Shown here in pieces: positions 1 to 7,642 of a stretch of 59,055 bases of DNA (positions within the stretch are counted from its first letter, which is position 1; every line of letters begins with the position of its first letter). The notes under the pieces are model-generated. The model was not told the DNA's origin, did not search any database, and worked only from the letters and a program-made list of their open reading frames with translations. A program made the position numbers and the translations under genes. Source of the stretch: CAYYVJ01 sp964475115 (GTDB lineage Bacteria; Bacillota; Clostridia; Lachnospirales; Lachnospiraceae); NCBI GenBank assembly GCA_964475115.1, contig CAYYVJ010000003.1:1-59055 (forward strand), read 5' to 3'.

Positions 1-242
1 TAAATGCTATTTTAAATTATCGTGGTACAAGTCTTGAAGGATCTAAATTATACGTATCTTTATTTCCATGTAATGAATGTGCGAAAGCAATTATTCAAGC
101 AGGAATAAAAACCATAGTTTATGAAAATGATAAATATGCAGAAACTCCAGCAGTAATTGCATCAAAAAGGATGTTGGATGCAGCAGGAGTGAGGTATTAT
201 CAGTATACACATACAAATAGAGAAATTAAATTCCAATTATAA
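1..242 (+). CDS. dCMP deaminase, C-terminal part (truncated by window start)
   Basis: Open in frame from base 3 to a TAA at 240-242; the 5' end lies outside the window. The fragment holds the second half of the zinc site of the cytidine/deoxycytidylate deaminase fold, a PCNECAK motif followed by an AGIKTIVY strand, which closely matches deoxycytidylate deaminases including the eukaryotic enzymes. The family converts dCMP to dUMP, supplying thymidylate synthesis. The HAE half of the zinc site would lie upstream and cannot be checked. A riboflavin-type or ComE-like deaminase is less likely because of the CNECAK wording. A strong hairpin follows at 355-391. Confidence 0.8.
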   Translation, partial: NAILNYRGTSLEGSKLYVSLFPCNECAKAIIQAGIKTIVYENDKYAETPAVIASKRMLDAAGVRYYQYTHTNREIKFQL

Positions 243-344
243 ATGAAGCTTGATGAGAATGAAAGAAGTACTCAGCTTAGTCTTATGAAATTAAAAGATA
301 TGATATTAGAGCAAACCTATAAATATAGTGAAAAAGCTTATTAA
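243..344 (+). CDS. Possible 33-residue peptide abutting dCMP deaminase
   Basis: An ATG begins at the base directly after the deaminase stop and opens a 33-codon frame ending before the terminator hairpin. The product is polar and probably helical, with no recognised domain. It has no Shine-Dalgarno of its own, so it could only be made by reinitiation after the deaminase stop. It may equally be chance. I do not recognise it. Confidence 0.2.
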   Translation: MKLDENERSTQLSLMKLKDMILEQTYKYSEKAY

Positions 345-354
345 ATGCGATAAA

Positions 355-400
355 GCCAGGAAAGTAATCTGTTGTTGATTGCTTTCCTGGCCTTTGCTTT
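355..400 (+). terminator. Terminator after the deaminase
   Basis: A perfect 10-bp stem pairs 355-364 (GCCAGGAAAG) with 382-391, with a 17-nt loop, followed by a T-rich stretch (CTTTGCTTTA). This ends the deaminase transcript. Confidence 0.75.
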
Positions 401-481
401 ACTTCAAAATATAGACTTATCAGAACTTTGTAAATGTAAAGTATTAATAATTATTCCAGACAGGACTAAGAGGGGGATAAC

Positions 482-691
482 ATGTTATTAAAAGGACCTC
501 AAGATATTATGACACTCGCTCCGAATGAAATAGATAATTCTTTTGTTATAGTTGAACTAAATTCGGTATTTGCATGGAACAGTTATATTAGTTTTCTTCC
601 CATGAAAGAGAACGCCCAACTGCTTTTTTCCAACCCTTATATTTTTTCTTCCGCTCTTCTTGGTTCATCATTGGATGATATTCTGCCATAA
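482..691 (+). CDS. Doubtful 69-residue ORF, possibly a gene remnant
   Basis: An ATG sits 6 nt after an unusually good Shine-Dalgarno-like run (AAGAGGGGG, about 468-475). The last 35 codons run antisense through the 3' end of glpK, so at most the first 35 residues can be an independent sequence. No family is recognised. It could be the front of a gene cut off by a rearrangement, or a leader peptide. The 345-587 interval otherwise holds only the terminator, and no minus-strand terminator for glpK was found in it. Confidence 0.15.
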   Translation: MLLKGPQDIMTLAPNEIDNSFVIVELNSVFAWNSYISFLPMKENAQLLFSNPYIFSSALLGSSLDDILP

Positions 692-2084
692 CTGGAGCTT
701 GTTTCATAATATCTTCTTTATTTTTCCAAAAGCCTACGGCAAGTCCAGCAAGGTAAGCGGCACCAAGTGCAGTTATCTCAAGCATTTCTGGACGTTCTAC
801 TGGTACACCTAAGATATCAGATTGGAACTGCATGATAAAGTTGTTTACACTGGCGCCTCCATCCACTCTGATCTTTTCTAATGGAATCTTAGATTCTTCA
901 ACCATAATGTCAATAACATCTTTGCATTGGTATCCAATAGACTCCAAGGTTGCTCTAATAATATGGTTTTTATTGACTCCTCTTGTTAGACCAAGGATAG
1001 CACCTCTAGCATACATATCCCAGTATGGAGCACCTAATCCAGAGAAAGCTGGTACTACATATACACCATTAGAATCTGCAACTTTTGTTGCAAAAAATTC
1101 GCTTTCATCAGAAGAATAAATAAGGCGTAGCTCGTCTCGTAACCATTGGATTGCAGCACCAGCAATAAAAATACTGCCTTCTAGTGCGTATTCTACTTTA
1201 TTATCTATGCCCCAAGCGATGGTGGAAACAAGTCCTTTTTTTGAATGAATAATTTCATTACCAGTATTCATTAAGATAAAGCTACCAGTTCCATAGGTGC
1301 TTTTCACCATGCCTGGTTTAAAACAAGCTTGGCCAAACAATGCTGCTTGCTGGTCTCCGGCAGCTCCAGAGATAGGAATCCTTGCTCCAGACAACATACT
1401 CTCGTGTGTATAACCGTAGATTTCACTGGAGGATTTTACTACTGGAAGCACCTCTATAGGAATATCAAGAGCTTCAAGTATTTTGTTATCCCAACATAAC
1501 TCATTAATATTATAAATCATAGTCCTAGAAGCATTGGAATATTCTGTTACGTGAGTGCGGCCTTTTGTTAAATTCCAAATAATCCAGGTATCCATGGTAC
1601 CAAATAATAATTCACCTTTTTTGGCTCTTTCACGAGAGCCTTCCACATGATCCAAGATCCATTTGATTTTTGTAGCACTAAAATAAGCATCGATAAGAAG
1701 CCCTGTTGATTCTTTGATATAATCTTCCAATCCTTGTGATTTCAAATCTTCACATATGGAGGCGGTTTGTCTTGATTGCCATACAATTGCATTGTATATA
1801 GGCTTTCCAGTGTTTTTATCCCATATAACCGTGGTTTCTCTTTGGTTGGTAATTCCAATAGCAGCAATCTCTTCGGTTTTAATACCTACTGTTTCTATGA
1901 CTTCTCTCATGACACCCATTTGGATTCCCCAGATCTCCATAGCGTCATGTTCAACCCATCCAGGCTTAGGATAAATCTGGTTAAATTCCTTTTTTGCACT
2001 TCCAATCAAATTACTATTTTTATCAAATAATATAGCTCTACAACTAGTTGTGCCCTGATCCAGTGCCATACAATAATTTTTCAT
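588..2084 (-). CDS. glpK: Glycerol kinase
   Basis: Phosphorylates glycerol to sn-glycerol 3-phosphate in the cytosol. At 498 residues it is full length for FGGY kinases. The N-terminal DQGTTS (residues 9-14), GAAGDQQAALFGQ around 240-252 and the C-terminal GGASVNNF / LGAAYLAG segments are all present. Position 230 is methionine; the colinear B. subtilis residue is the His230 phosphorylated by HPr, so this enzyme probably lacks PTS activation by that route. The start follows an AAGGGG Shine-Dalgarno. It lies 18 bp downstream of the malic enzyme gene and is presumably cotranscribed. No glpF or glpD is nearby. Confidence 0.96.
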   Translation of the reverse strand: MKNYCMALDQGTTSCRAILFDKNSNLIGSAKKEFNQIYPKPGWVEHDAMEIWGIQMGVMREVIETVGIKTEEIAAIGITNQRETTVIWDKNTGKPIYNAIVWQSRQTASICEDLKSQGLEDYIKESTGLLIDAYFSATKIKWILDHVEGSRERAKKGELLFGTMDTWIIWNLTKGRTHVTEYSNASRTMIYNINELCWDNKILEALDIPIEVLPVVKSSSEIYGYTHESMLSGARIPISGAAGDQQAALFGQACFKPGMVKSTYGTGSFILMNTGNEIIHSKKGLVSTIAWGIDNKVEYALEGSIFIAGAAIQWLRDELRLIYSSDESEFFATKVADSNGVYVVPAFSGLGAPYWDMYARGAILGLTRGVNKNHIIRATLESIGYQCKDVIDIMVEESKIPLEKIRVDGGASVNNFIMQFQSDILGVPVERPEMLEITALGAAYLAGLAVGFWKNKEDIMKQAPVMAEYHPMMNQEERKKKYKGWKKAVGRSLSWEEN

Positions 2085-2102
2085 GTTTATACCCCTTGTC
2101 TT

Positions 2103-3275
2103 TTAAATTCTTGCAACCCCTGTTTTGTTTGCAGCTTTTACAACCGCTTTAGCGATTTCTTTGCCGACTCTTTTATCAAGTGCAGAAGGTAGAATATATT
2201 CTGTACTTAATTCGGATTCAGAAACTAGATTTGCAAGTGCATAGGAAGTTGCAACCTTCATTTCTTCGTTGATGGTGGCCGCTCGACAGTCTAAGGCACC
2301 GCGGAAGATACCTGGAAAAGCCAGTACATTATTTATTTGATTTGGGAAATCAGAACGACCAGTGCCAACTATTTTTGCACCGGCTGCCTTTGCTAGGTCT
2401 GGCATAATCTCAGGGTTAGGATTTGCCATAGCAAAAATAATGGAATCATCTGACATAGAATGAACCATTTCAGAAGTTAAAACATTTGGAGCGGATACTC
2501 CAATAAAGACATCAGCATCTTTAAGAGCATCTTTTAAAGTTCCAGTTTGGTGTTTTAAATTAGTAACTTTAGCCATTTCTGCCTGAGCAGGGTTTAAGAC
2601 TTCCATACCATCACATATAATTCCAAAACGATCAACCATGGTTAAGTTTTTAACCCCTAGGTTTAGAAGATGTTTTCCTATAGCGATTCCTGCTGAACCA
2701 GCCCCATTTATTACGGCTCTGATTTCAGAAATATCTTTTTTTACTACTTTTAGTGCATTTATTAATGCTGCAGCTACAACTATGGCAGTACCATGTTGGT
2801 CATCATGAAAGACAGGTATATCACAGATTTCTTTTAGCCTTCTCTCGATTTCAAAGCAGCGTGGTGCAGAGATATCTTCTAGATTTATTCCACCAAAACT
2901 ACCTGAGATAAGATAAATAGAACGAACTAATTCATCTACATCCTTGGTACGTAAGCAAATAGGAAAAGCATCTACTCCTGCAAATTCTTTGAAAAGAGCA
3001 CATTTTCCTTCCATAACTGGCATTCCAGCTTCAGGTCCGATATCACCTAATCCTAGAACAGCAGTACCATCTGTAATAACAGCTACAAGGTTATTACGTC
3101 TAGTTAATTCAAAAGATTTGCTATAGTCCTTTTGAATTTCTAAGCACGGCTCTGCAACTCCAGGCGTATAGGCAAGAGATAAATCCTCCTTTGTATTTAT
3201 AGAAACACGAGAAATAACCTCTATTTTTCCTTTCCAGTCAAAATGTTTATGAAGTGATTGTTGCCTTACATCCAT
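2103..3275 (-). CDS. NAD(P)-dependent malic enzyme
   Basis: Oxidative decarboxylation of malate to pyruvate in the cytosol. At 390 residues it is a short bacterial malic enzyme (malic domain then NAD-binding domain, without the phosphotransacetylase extension). Seen: AYTPGVAEPC near residue 35, TDGTAVLGLGDIGPEAGMPVMEGK around 68-91, the metal-site segment FHDDQHGTA, and the Rossmann loop GAGSAGIAIG. The start follows a TAGGAGG ribosome site. Cofactor preference cannot be read with certainty. First gene of a two-gene transcript with glpK. Confidence 0.94.
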   Translation of the reverse strand: MDVRQQSLHKHFDWKGKIEVISRVSINTKEDLSLAYTPGVAEPCLEIQKDYSKSFELTRRNNLVAVITDGTAVLGLGDIGPEAGMPVMEGKCALFKEFAGVDAFPICLRTKDVDELVRSIYLISGSFGGINLEDISAPRCFEIERRLKEICDIPVFHDDQHGTAIVVAAALINALKVVKKDISEIRAVINGAGSAGIAIGKHLLNLGVKNLTMVDRFGIICDGMEVLNPAQAEMAKVTNLKHQTGTLKDALKDADVFIGVSAPNVLTSEMVHSMSDDSIIFAMANPNPEIMPDLAKAAGAKIVGTGRSDFPNQINNVLAFPGIFRGALDCRAATINEEMKVATSYALANLVSESELSTEYILPSALDKRVGKEIAKAVVKAANKTGVARI

Positions 3276-3309
3276 ATAGTGCCTCCTATAATTTTACTTT
3301 ATTAACGCA

Positions 3310-3318
3310 ATTATAACA
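3310..3318 (-). promoter_or_regulatory. Extended -10 promoter for malic enzyme-glpK
   Basis: Read on the minus strand this is TGTTATAAT, a TGn-extended consensus -10 box, 35 bp upstream of the malic enzyme ATG. No good -35 hexamer is seen 17 bp further upstream, as is common with extended -10 promoters. Confidence 0.5.
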
Positions 3319-3421
3319 TAGTATAAGTACTGATTCTATTATTTTCTCCACCTTTCTTTCGCAGCTAAGGTTTAGTTTATTGGTAAGTGGAAATACTATC
3401 CAGTACAAGGAGGTACATGTT

Positions 3422-4174
3422 ATGAGAAAAGTAATAGTATATAGTTGTTTGATTTTATGGATTGTTTTTGTGGTCAATTTAGTAATAAGAGACAAAGGAG
3501 AAAATGGAGTAGAAATAGTGGAGGTTCTTAATCAATCACAACTTCAAAATGTAGTAGGCACAATTGAGTTTGTTGATAAATATAAAGAAAGCTATTTAAG
3601 TTTAGAAGAAAAAGAAGAACTATTAAAAAGAATTGCAGCTAAGTTAGGAATTAATTCTGTATATCATTTGGAAAATAAGCGAGAAGAAAATATAGCAAGT
3701 ACAACTCTGTCAAAAAATGCAAAAGCGGCTAAGACTACGCTGAAGCTGTCTACCATTGAATCGAGAGATGAGGCAAATCAAATAAAATTGGAACAATACC
3801 TGATTATAAAGCTTGAAATTAAAGATTCTTATGAAAGTATTCTGTTTTACAGAGGGAAAATAGAAGAAATTTTACAAGAAGAAAAAATAGAGGGAAGAGT
3901 TACGATTGGAATTACTGGGTATTACCCAGGCAAGATTTCTTTCACAGGAAGGAACAAGATAGCAGATGAGTTGTTAAGAAAGTTTAAAGCAAAGGTGGTT
4001 TTAGAAAATAGAACTATGGAACTATATAGTATTTATGCCTATTCAGAATTAGTAAAAGATTATATTGTGCTAGGAAAAGATAAAATAAATATTAATTTGG
4101 CAATGAGCTATAATGAAGGAAAAGATGCAACAAAGCTTTATATTTCTATACCAATTATTGAGACTGATTATTAG
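3422..4174 (+). CDS. YwmB-family (TATA-box-binding-like fold) secreted protein
   Basis: A 250-residue protein with an uncleaved or cleaved N-terminal hydrophobic segment (residues about 3-21) and a soluble extracytoplasmic part. The pattern of a helical stretch, a conserved GRVTIGITGYYPGK motif and a C-terminal YAYSELVKDYI segment fits the YwmB family, whose structure resembles a TATA-box-binding fold but whose function is unknown. The start chosen is ATG 3422, 7 nt after AAGGAGGT; an in-frame ATG 42 nt upstream lacks a ribosome site. In Bacillus ywmB lies near atpC, murAA and spoIID; here it stands about 24 kb from the atp operon. Confidence 0.75.
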   Translation: MRKVIVYSCLILWIVFVVNLVIRDKGENGVEIVEVLNQSQLQNVVGTIEFVDKYKESYLSLEEKEELLKRIAAKLGINSVYHLENKREENIASTTLSKNAKAAKTTLKLSTIESRDEANQIKLEQYLIIKLEIKDSYESILFYRGKIEEILQEEKIEGRVTIGITGYYPGKISFTGRNKIADELLRKFKAKVVLENRTMELYSIYAYSELVKDYIVLGKDKININLAMSYNEGKDATKLYISIPIIETDY

Positions 4175-4236
4175 GCGGAACACAAAATTGATTTTCTTGC
4201 ATATAGTTACAATAAGAAGAATAAAGGAGTATAAGT

Positions 4237-4740
4237 ATGGCATTTCCATTTGACTATATGAATATACAAAATTATAATCCTTATGGCTATGAAGATACCA
4301 ATGAAATATTACCTTATTACATGAAGTATCCTATGCAGGATTTGTATTCAAACGAAGAAGAAAACGATCGTGATATTGAATATATAAAGAGCCTTTATCC
4401 TGAGAAAATGAAAAAAATGCAAGTGGTAATTGAAGAAGAATGTGATAAATTAGAGTATGAGGGAAGCATGATGTTTGATGAGTATCCAGATAAGCTCATG
4501 CTAAGAACTCTATGTAATCAAATCTATGAGAAAACACAGGATATGGAAGAGGTTTATGAAGCAACGCAATTACGCAATGAATATGGTGGAAGGTATCCAG
4601 GAGTAGGCGGTCATTATTCACAATATCGTAGACCTTCAAATAATTGGAGAAGAGATATTATTTCCATTCTATTATTTAATGAATTTTATCAGCGAAGGTG
4701 TCGGTATCGTAATTGTAGAGGAAGAAGATGGAGATACTAA
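4237..4740 (+). CDS. Small acidic protein with Tyr/Arg-rich tail (possible spore-associated)
   Basis: 167 residues, no signal peptide or membrane segment. Three parts are visible: a Tyr/Asn/Pro-rich head (residues 1-35), a helical acidic core with YPEKMKKMQ and EECDKLEYEGSMMFDEYPDK, and a basic tail of Gly, Tyr and Arg ending CRYRNCRGRRWRY. The composition of head and tail resembles clostridial spore-coat or exosporium proteins, but this is inference from composition only and I do not assign a function. The start has a clear AAAGGAG site. It is flanked by the YwmB gene and a large anchored protein gene, all on the same strand. Confidence 0.65.
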   Translation: MAFPFDYMNIQNYNPYGYEDTNEILPYYMKYPMQDLYSNEEENDRDIEYIKSLYPEKMKKMQVVIEEECDKLEYEGSMMFDEYPDKLMLRTLCNQIYEKTQDMEEVYEATQLRNEYGGRYPGVGGHYSQYRRPSNNWRRDIISILLFNEFYQRRCRYRNCRGRRWRY

Positions 4741-4810
4741 TTCCCTGAAATTCAATTGTATTAAAAAAGAAAAAGAATATAGTTGAGGTTTTTTACTAAA
4801 ACATTTACAA

Positions 4811-4845
4811 TATAGTCATGGCGTTTTTACTTTGCCATGACTATA
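4811..4845 (+). terminator. 12-bp hairpin, possible terminator
   Basis: Perfect inverted repeat TATAGTCATGGC (4811-4822) with its complement at 4834-4845 and an 11-nt T-rich loop. No T-run follows on the plus strand, so termination is uncertain; it may instead stabilise the 3' end of the preceding mRNA. Confidence 0.45.
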
Positions 4846-4868
4846 TAAAATGTCGCAGGATGTGAAAA

Positions 4869-7388
4869 ATGAAAAAGGTAATAAAAAGATTCATTCTATT
4901 GTTCGTGATTTTTTTAACCGTTGCAATAGGCGTGTTTTTTATACAGAACCAAAACATAGAAGATACAACAGTAATTATGGGAAAAGCAACACTTCCAGTT
5001 GTTTATATGACATATGAAGATATAGAATTAAATCGTCTCCATGGTTATGTGAATGAAATGGAGGCTTCTTTTATGCGTGATTCTCTAACGCCTTTGGAAG
5101 AAAGTCGTAAACTTGACATTAGGATTAGAGATTATGCTTCCAATATAAGGGGTATTTCTTATGAGGTAAGAAGTATAGATGGTACTCGTTTAATAGAAAA
5201 GACTCAAGTTGATCGATGGGAAGAAAAAGAGGATTACATTGAGGCTAGCTTAAATATTGAAAATCTTCTTGAAATTAATACAGAGTATAGTTTGATTGTG
5301 AAAATTGCTACAGAAGATAGAGAAGATATCTCTTATTATACTAGAATTATATTGGGAATAAGTGATTTGGGAGAGAAACTAGACTTTGTAAAGGGATTTA
5401 GTGATAAAACATTTGATAAAGAGGCGGCAACCGAACTGATACCATATTTAGAATCAGGTTCGAAAGGGGACAACACGAACTTTGGGAAAGTCAATATTTA
5501 TTCTAGCTTTTCTCAAATCACTTGGGGAGAACTTGCTCCAGAGAAAATAAATGAAGAAACCATAAAGGTTCTTGACGTAAATGCTGACATAATTCAAACT
5601 GAGTTAAAGTATCAGGTGAAGTTCGAAAATATGTATGGAACAGAGGAAGTGTACAATATTAAAGAATTTTTTCGTATACGCTACTCCCCTACTAGAAATT
5701 ATCTTTTAAATTATGAAAGAACCATGGAACAAATCTTTGAGCCTTTGTCTGAGAATATAAATGGGAAAAGAATCAATCTAGGAATATCAGAAAACAGTAA
5801 CATTGATATGAAATCTAGTCCAGATGGTAAAATTATATGCTTTGTAAAAGAGAGAGAATTGTGGAGTTTTCATGTAGATGAAAAGAAGATAACCTGTGTA
5901 TTCTCATTTATAGATCAAAAAGATGATGGTATTCGAGATGATCAGGATGAGCATCAAGTTAAAGTGATTCGTACGGATGTATTAGGTAATATTGATTTTA
6001 TTGTATATGGATATATGAATAGAGGTGCTCATGAAGGTGAAGTAGGAATTACACTCTATCATTATTCGAGTGAAAGCAAAACCGTGGAAGAGGTTATGTT
6101 TATTCCATATGAAAGATCTTTTGGAATTTTAAAAGAGACATTAGGAGAACTTTTTTATATTAATAGTAGTGATAACTTGTTCTTTATTTTAGATGGCACT
6201 ATTTATTCTGTAGATTTAGCCAGCAAAGAGTATATGACATTGGCTTCTGGATTGTCTATGGACTCCTATGCCATAAATAAAAAAGGGAATATGATTGCTT
6301 GGCAAGTAGAAAACAAGGCTTACGAATCTTCTACAATTAAAGTGCTACAGTTGGAGCCAAATAAAGAATTTACCACATATGCTGGTGAAAATGAGAAGAT
6401 AAGAGTATTAGGATTTATAGAAGAAGACTTTATCTATGGTATTGCAAAAGATACCGATATTGTCCATTCTGTAAATGGAAGTGTAGACTTTTATATGTCA
6501 ACCTTATATATATTAGACAATGAAAATCAAATTGCAGGCTCCTATGCTAAAGAGGGAATTTATTTTGATTCAGCAGAGATACGGGACAACATGATTGTTT
6601 TAGAGAGAGCAAAGCGAGACTTAGAAAGAAATGAATTTGTAAAGATAGAAGAGGATTATATTACTAATAATGTAGTTACAGAAGAAACATTGATTTCAGC
6701 CTCTATGATAGCTACAGAGCTTAAGAAAAAAGAAAATGGTATTAATTTGTTTTTGGCAACAGGAGATAAAAGGTTAGTTATAGATTCCACAAAAGAAGTG
6801 ATTTTAGAAGAAGAAAAGAAACTTATTATAACCCAAAAGGAAAATACGGAAAATGATTATTTTGTGTATGCAAAAGGGGAAATGATGGGAATCTTTAACA
6901 ACCCTACAGAAGCTATTGCCCTAGCTGATGAACAAGTAGGAGTGGTCTTAGATGAGAATGGACGCTATATCTGGGTAAGAGGGAATGAGAATTCGAGAAT
7001 ATTTTTAAAAGATGTTTCGGTAATACCACAAGAAAATTCCATTGTTGCAAGTTTAGATGGTATGCTTTTGTCAGGTGGAGTAGCAGTAAGCAGTAAAGAA
7101 CTTCTTGACGAAGGTAAATCAATGATAGAAATTATAAATGGAAACTTAGAAAATAGGGGAATTGATTTAACTGGAAGTTCCTTAAATCAAGTATTATATT
7201 ATGTTAACAAGGGAAAACCTGTGATGGGAAATATAGGAGAGAATAGATATGTACTAATCGTTGGATATGATTCATATAATATAACAATCTTAAATCCCTT
7301 AAGTAATGAAACATACAAGATAGGCTTGAAAGAGGGCAATGATTTGTTTTCCAAGGAAGGAAATGTTTTCTTGAGCTACAAAGATTAA
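4869..7388 (+). CDS. Large membrane-anchored protein with degenerate C39-like peptidase domain
   Basis: 839 residues. An N-terminal signal anchor (residues about 7-25) is followed by a beta-rich extracytoplasmic region. From about residue 290 to 680 there are repeated strand motifs (SSPDGKIICFVK, NKKGNMIAW) like those of WD40/DPP-IV-type propellers. The last ~120 residues resemble a papain-like C39 domain: VIPQENSIVASLDGML near 720, GKPVMGNIGENRYVLIVGYD at about 783-801, then ILNPLS. In active members these positions hold Cys and His; here Ser724 and Arg793 appear to occupy them, so it is probably a non-catalytic binding domain. Function unknown. The domain reading is by eye and moderately sure. 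Confidence 0.6.
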   Translation: MKKVIKRFILLFVIFLTVAIGVFFIQNQNIEDTTVIMGKATLPVVYMTYEDIELNRLHGYVNEMEASFMRDSLTPLEESRKLDIRIRDYASNIRGISYEVRSIDGTRLIEKTQVDRWEEKEDYIEASLNIENLLEINTEYSLIVKIATEDREDISYYTRIILGISDLGEKLDFVKGFSDKTFDKEAATELIPYLESGSKGDNTNFGKVNIYSSFSQITWGELAPEKINEETIKVLDVNADIIQTELKYQVKFENMYGTEEVYNIKEFFRIRYSPTRNYLLNYERTMEQIFEPLSENINGKRINLGISENSNIDMKSSPDGKIICFVKERELWSFHVDEKKITCVFSFIDQKDDGIRDDQDEHQVKVIRTDVLGNIDFIVYGYMNRGAHEGEVGITLYHYSSESKTVEEVMFIPYERSFGILKETLGELFYINSSDNLFFILDGTIYSVDLASKEYMTLASGLSMDSYAINKKGNMIAWQVENKAYESSTIKVLQLEPNKEFTTYAGENEKIRVLGFIEEDFIYGIAKDTDIVHSVNGSVDFYMSTLYILDNENQIAGSYAKEGIYFDSAEIRDNMIVLERAKRDLERNEFVKIEEDYITNNVVTEETLISASMIATELKKKENGINLFLATGDKRLVIDSTKEVILEEEKKLIITQKENTENDYFVYAKGEMMGIFNNPTEAIALADEQVGVVLDENGRYIWVRGNENSRIFLKDVSVIPQENSIVASLDGMLLSGGVAVSSKELLDEGKSMIEIINGNLENRGIDLTGSSLNQVLYYVNKGKPVMGNIGENRYVLIVGYDSYNITILNPLSNETYKIGLKEGNDLFSKEGNVFLSYKD

Positions 7389-7421
7389 TGGCTTTAAATA
7401 GAACTTTTTAGCCGATTTCTC

Positions 7422-7450
7422 TTGACATTTTGCTTATATATCACTATAAT
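7422..7450 (+). promoter_or_regulatory. Consensus sigma-A promoter of the opp operon
   Basis: TTGACA (7422-7427), a 17-bp spacer, and TATAAT (7445-7450): perfect in both boxes. It implies a leader of about 185 nt before oppA. The leader contains a weak stem (AAAGGgCT 7514-7521 with AGCCTTT 7567-7573, one bulge) running into TTTTTC, a possible attenuator. Confidence 0.88.
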
Positions 7451-7642
7451 ACGTTGATATAAGGCAGAGAGTCCAAAAGAAATCGTTATGCAGTATGATA
7501 GAATAAAATATATAAAGGGCTTACCACAATGCGGCATATTGACACAGTATATAGATGCATTTGGAGAGCCTTTTTCTTATATTTATTATAAGTTATGATG
7601 CAAATGGTTGGATGATTAGCCAACAAAAAGGAGGAATAGATT

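Noticed and set aside
3286..3495. Minus-strand 69-codon frame with a hydrophobic stretch upstream of malic enzyme
   Set aside because: It is the antisense shadow of the YwmB-like signal region, covers the promoter of the malic enzyme gene and has no ribosome site.
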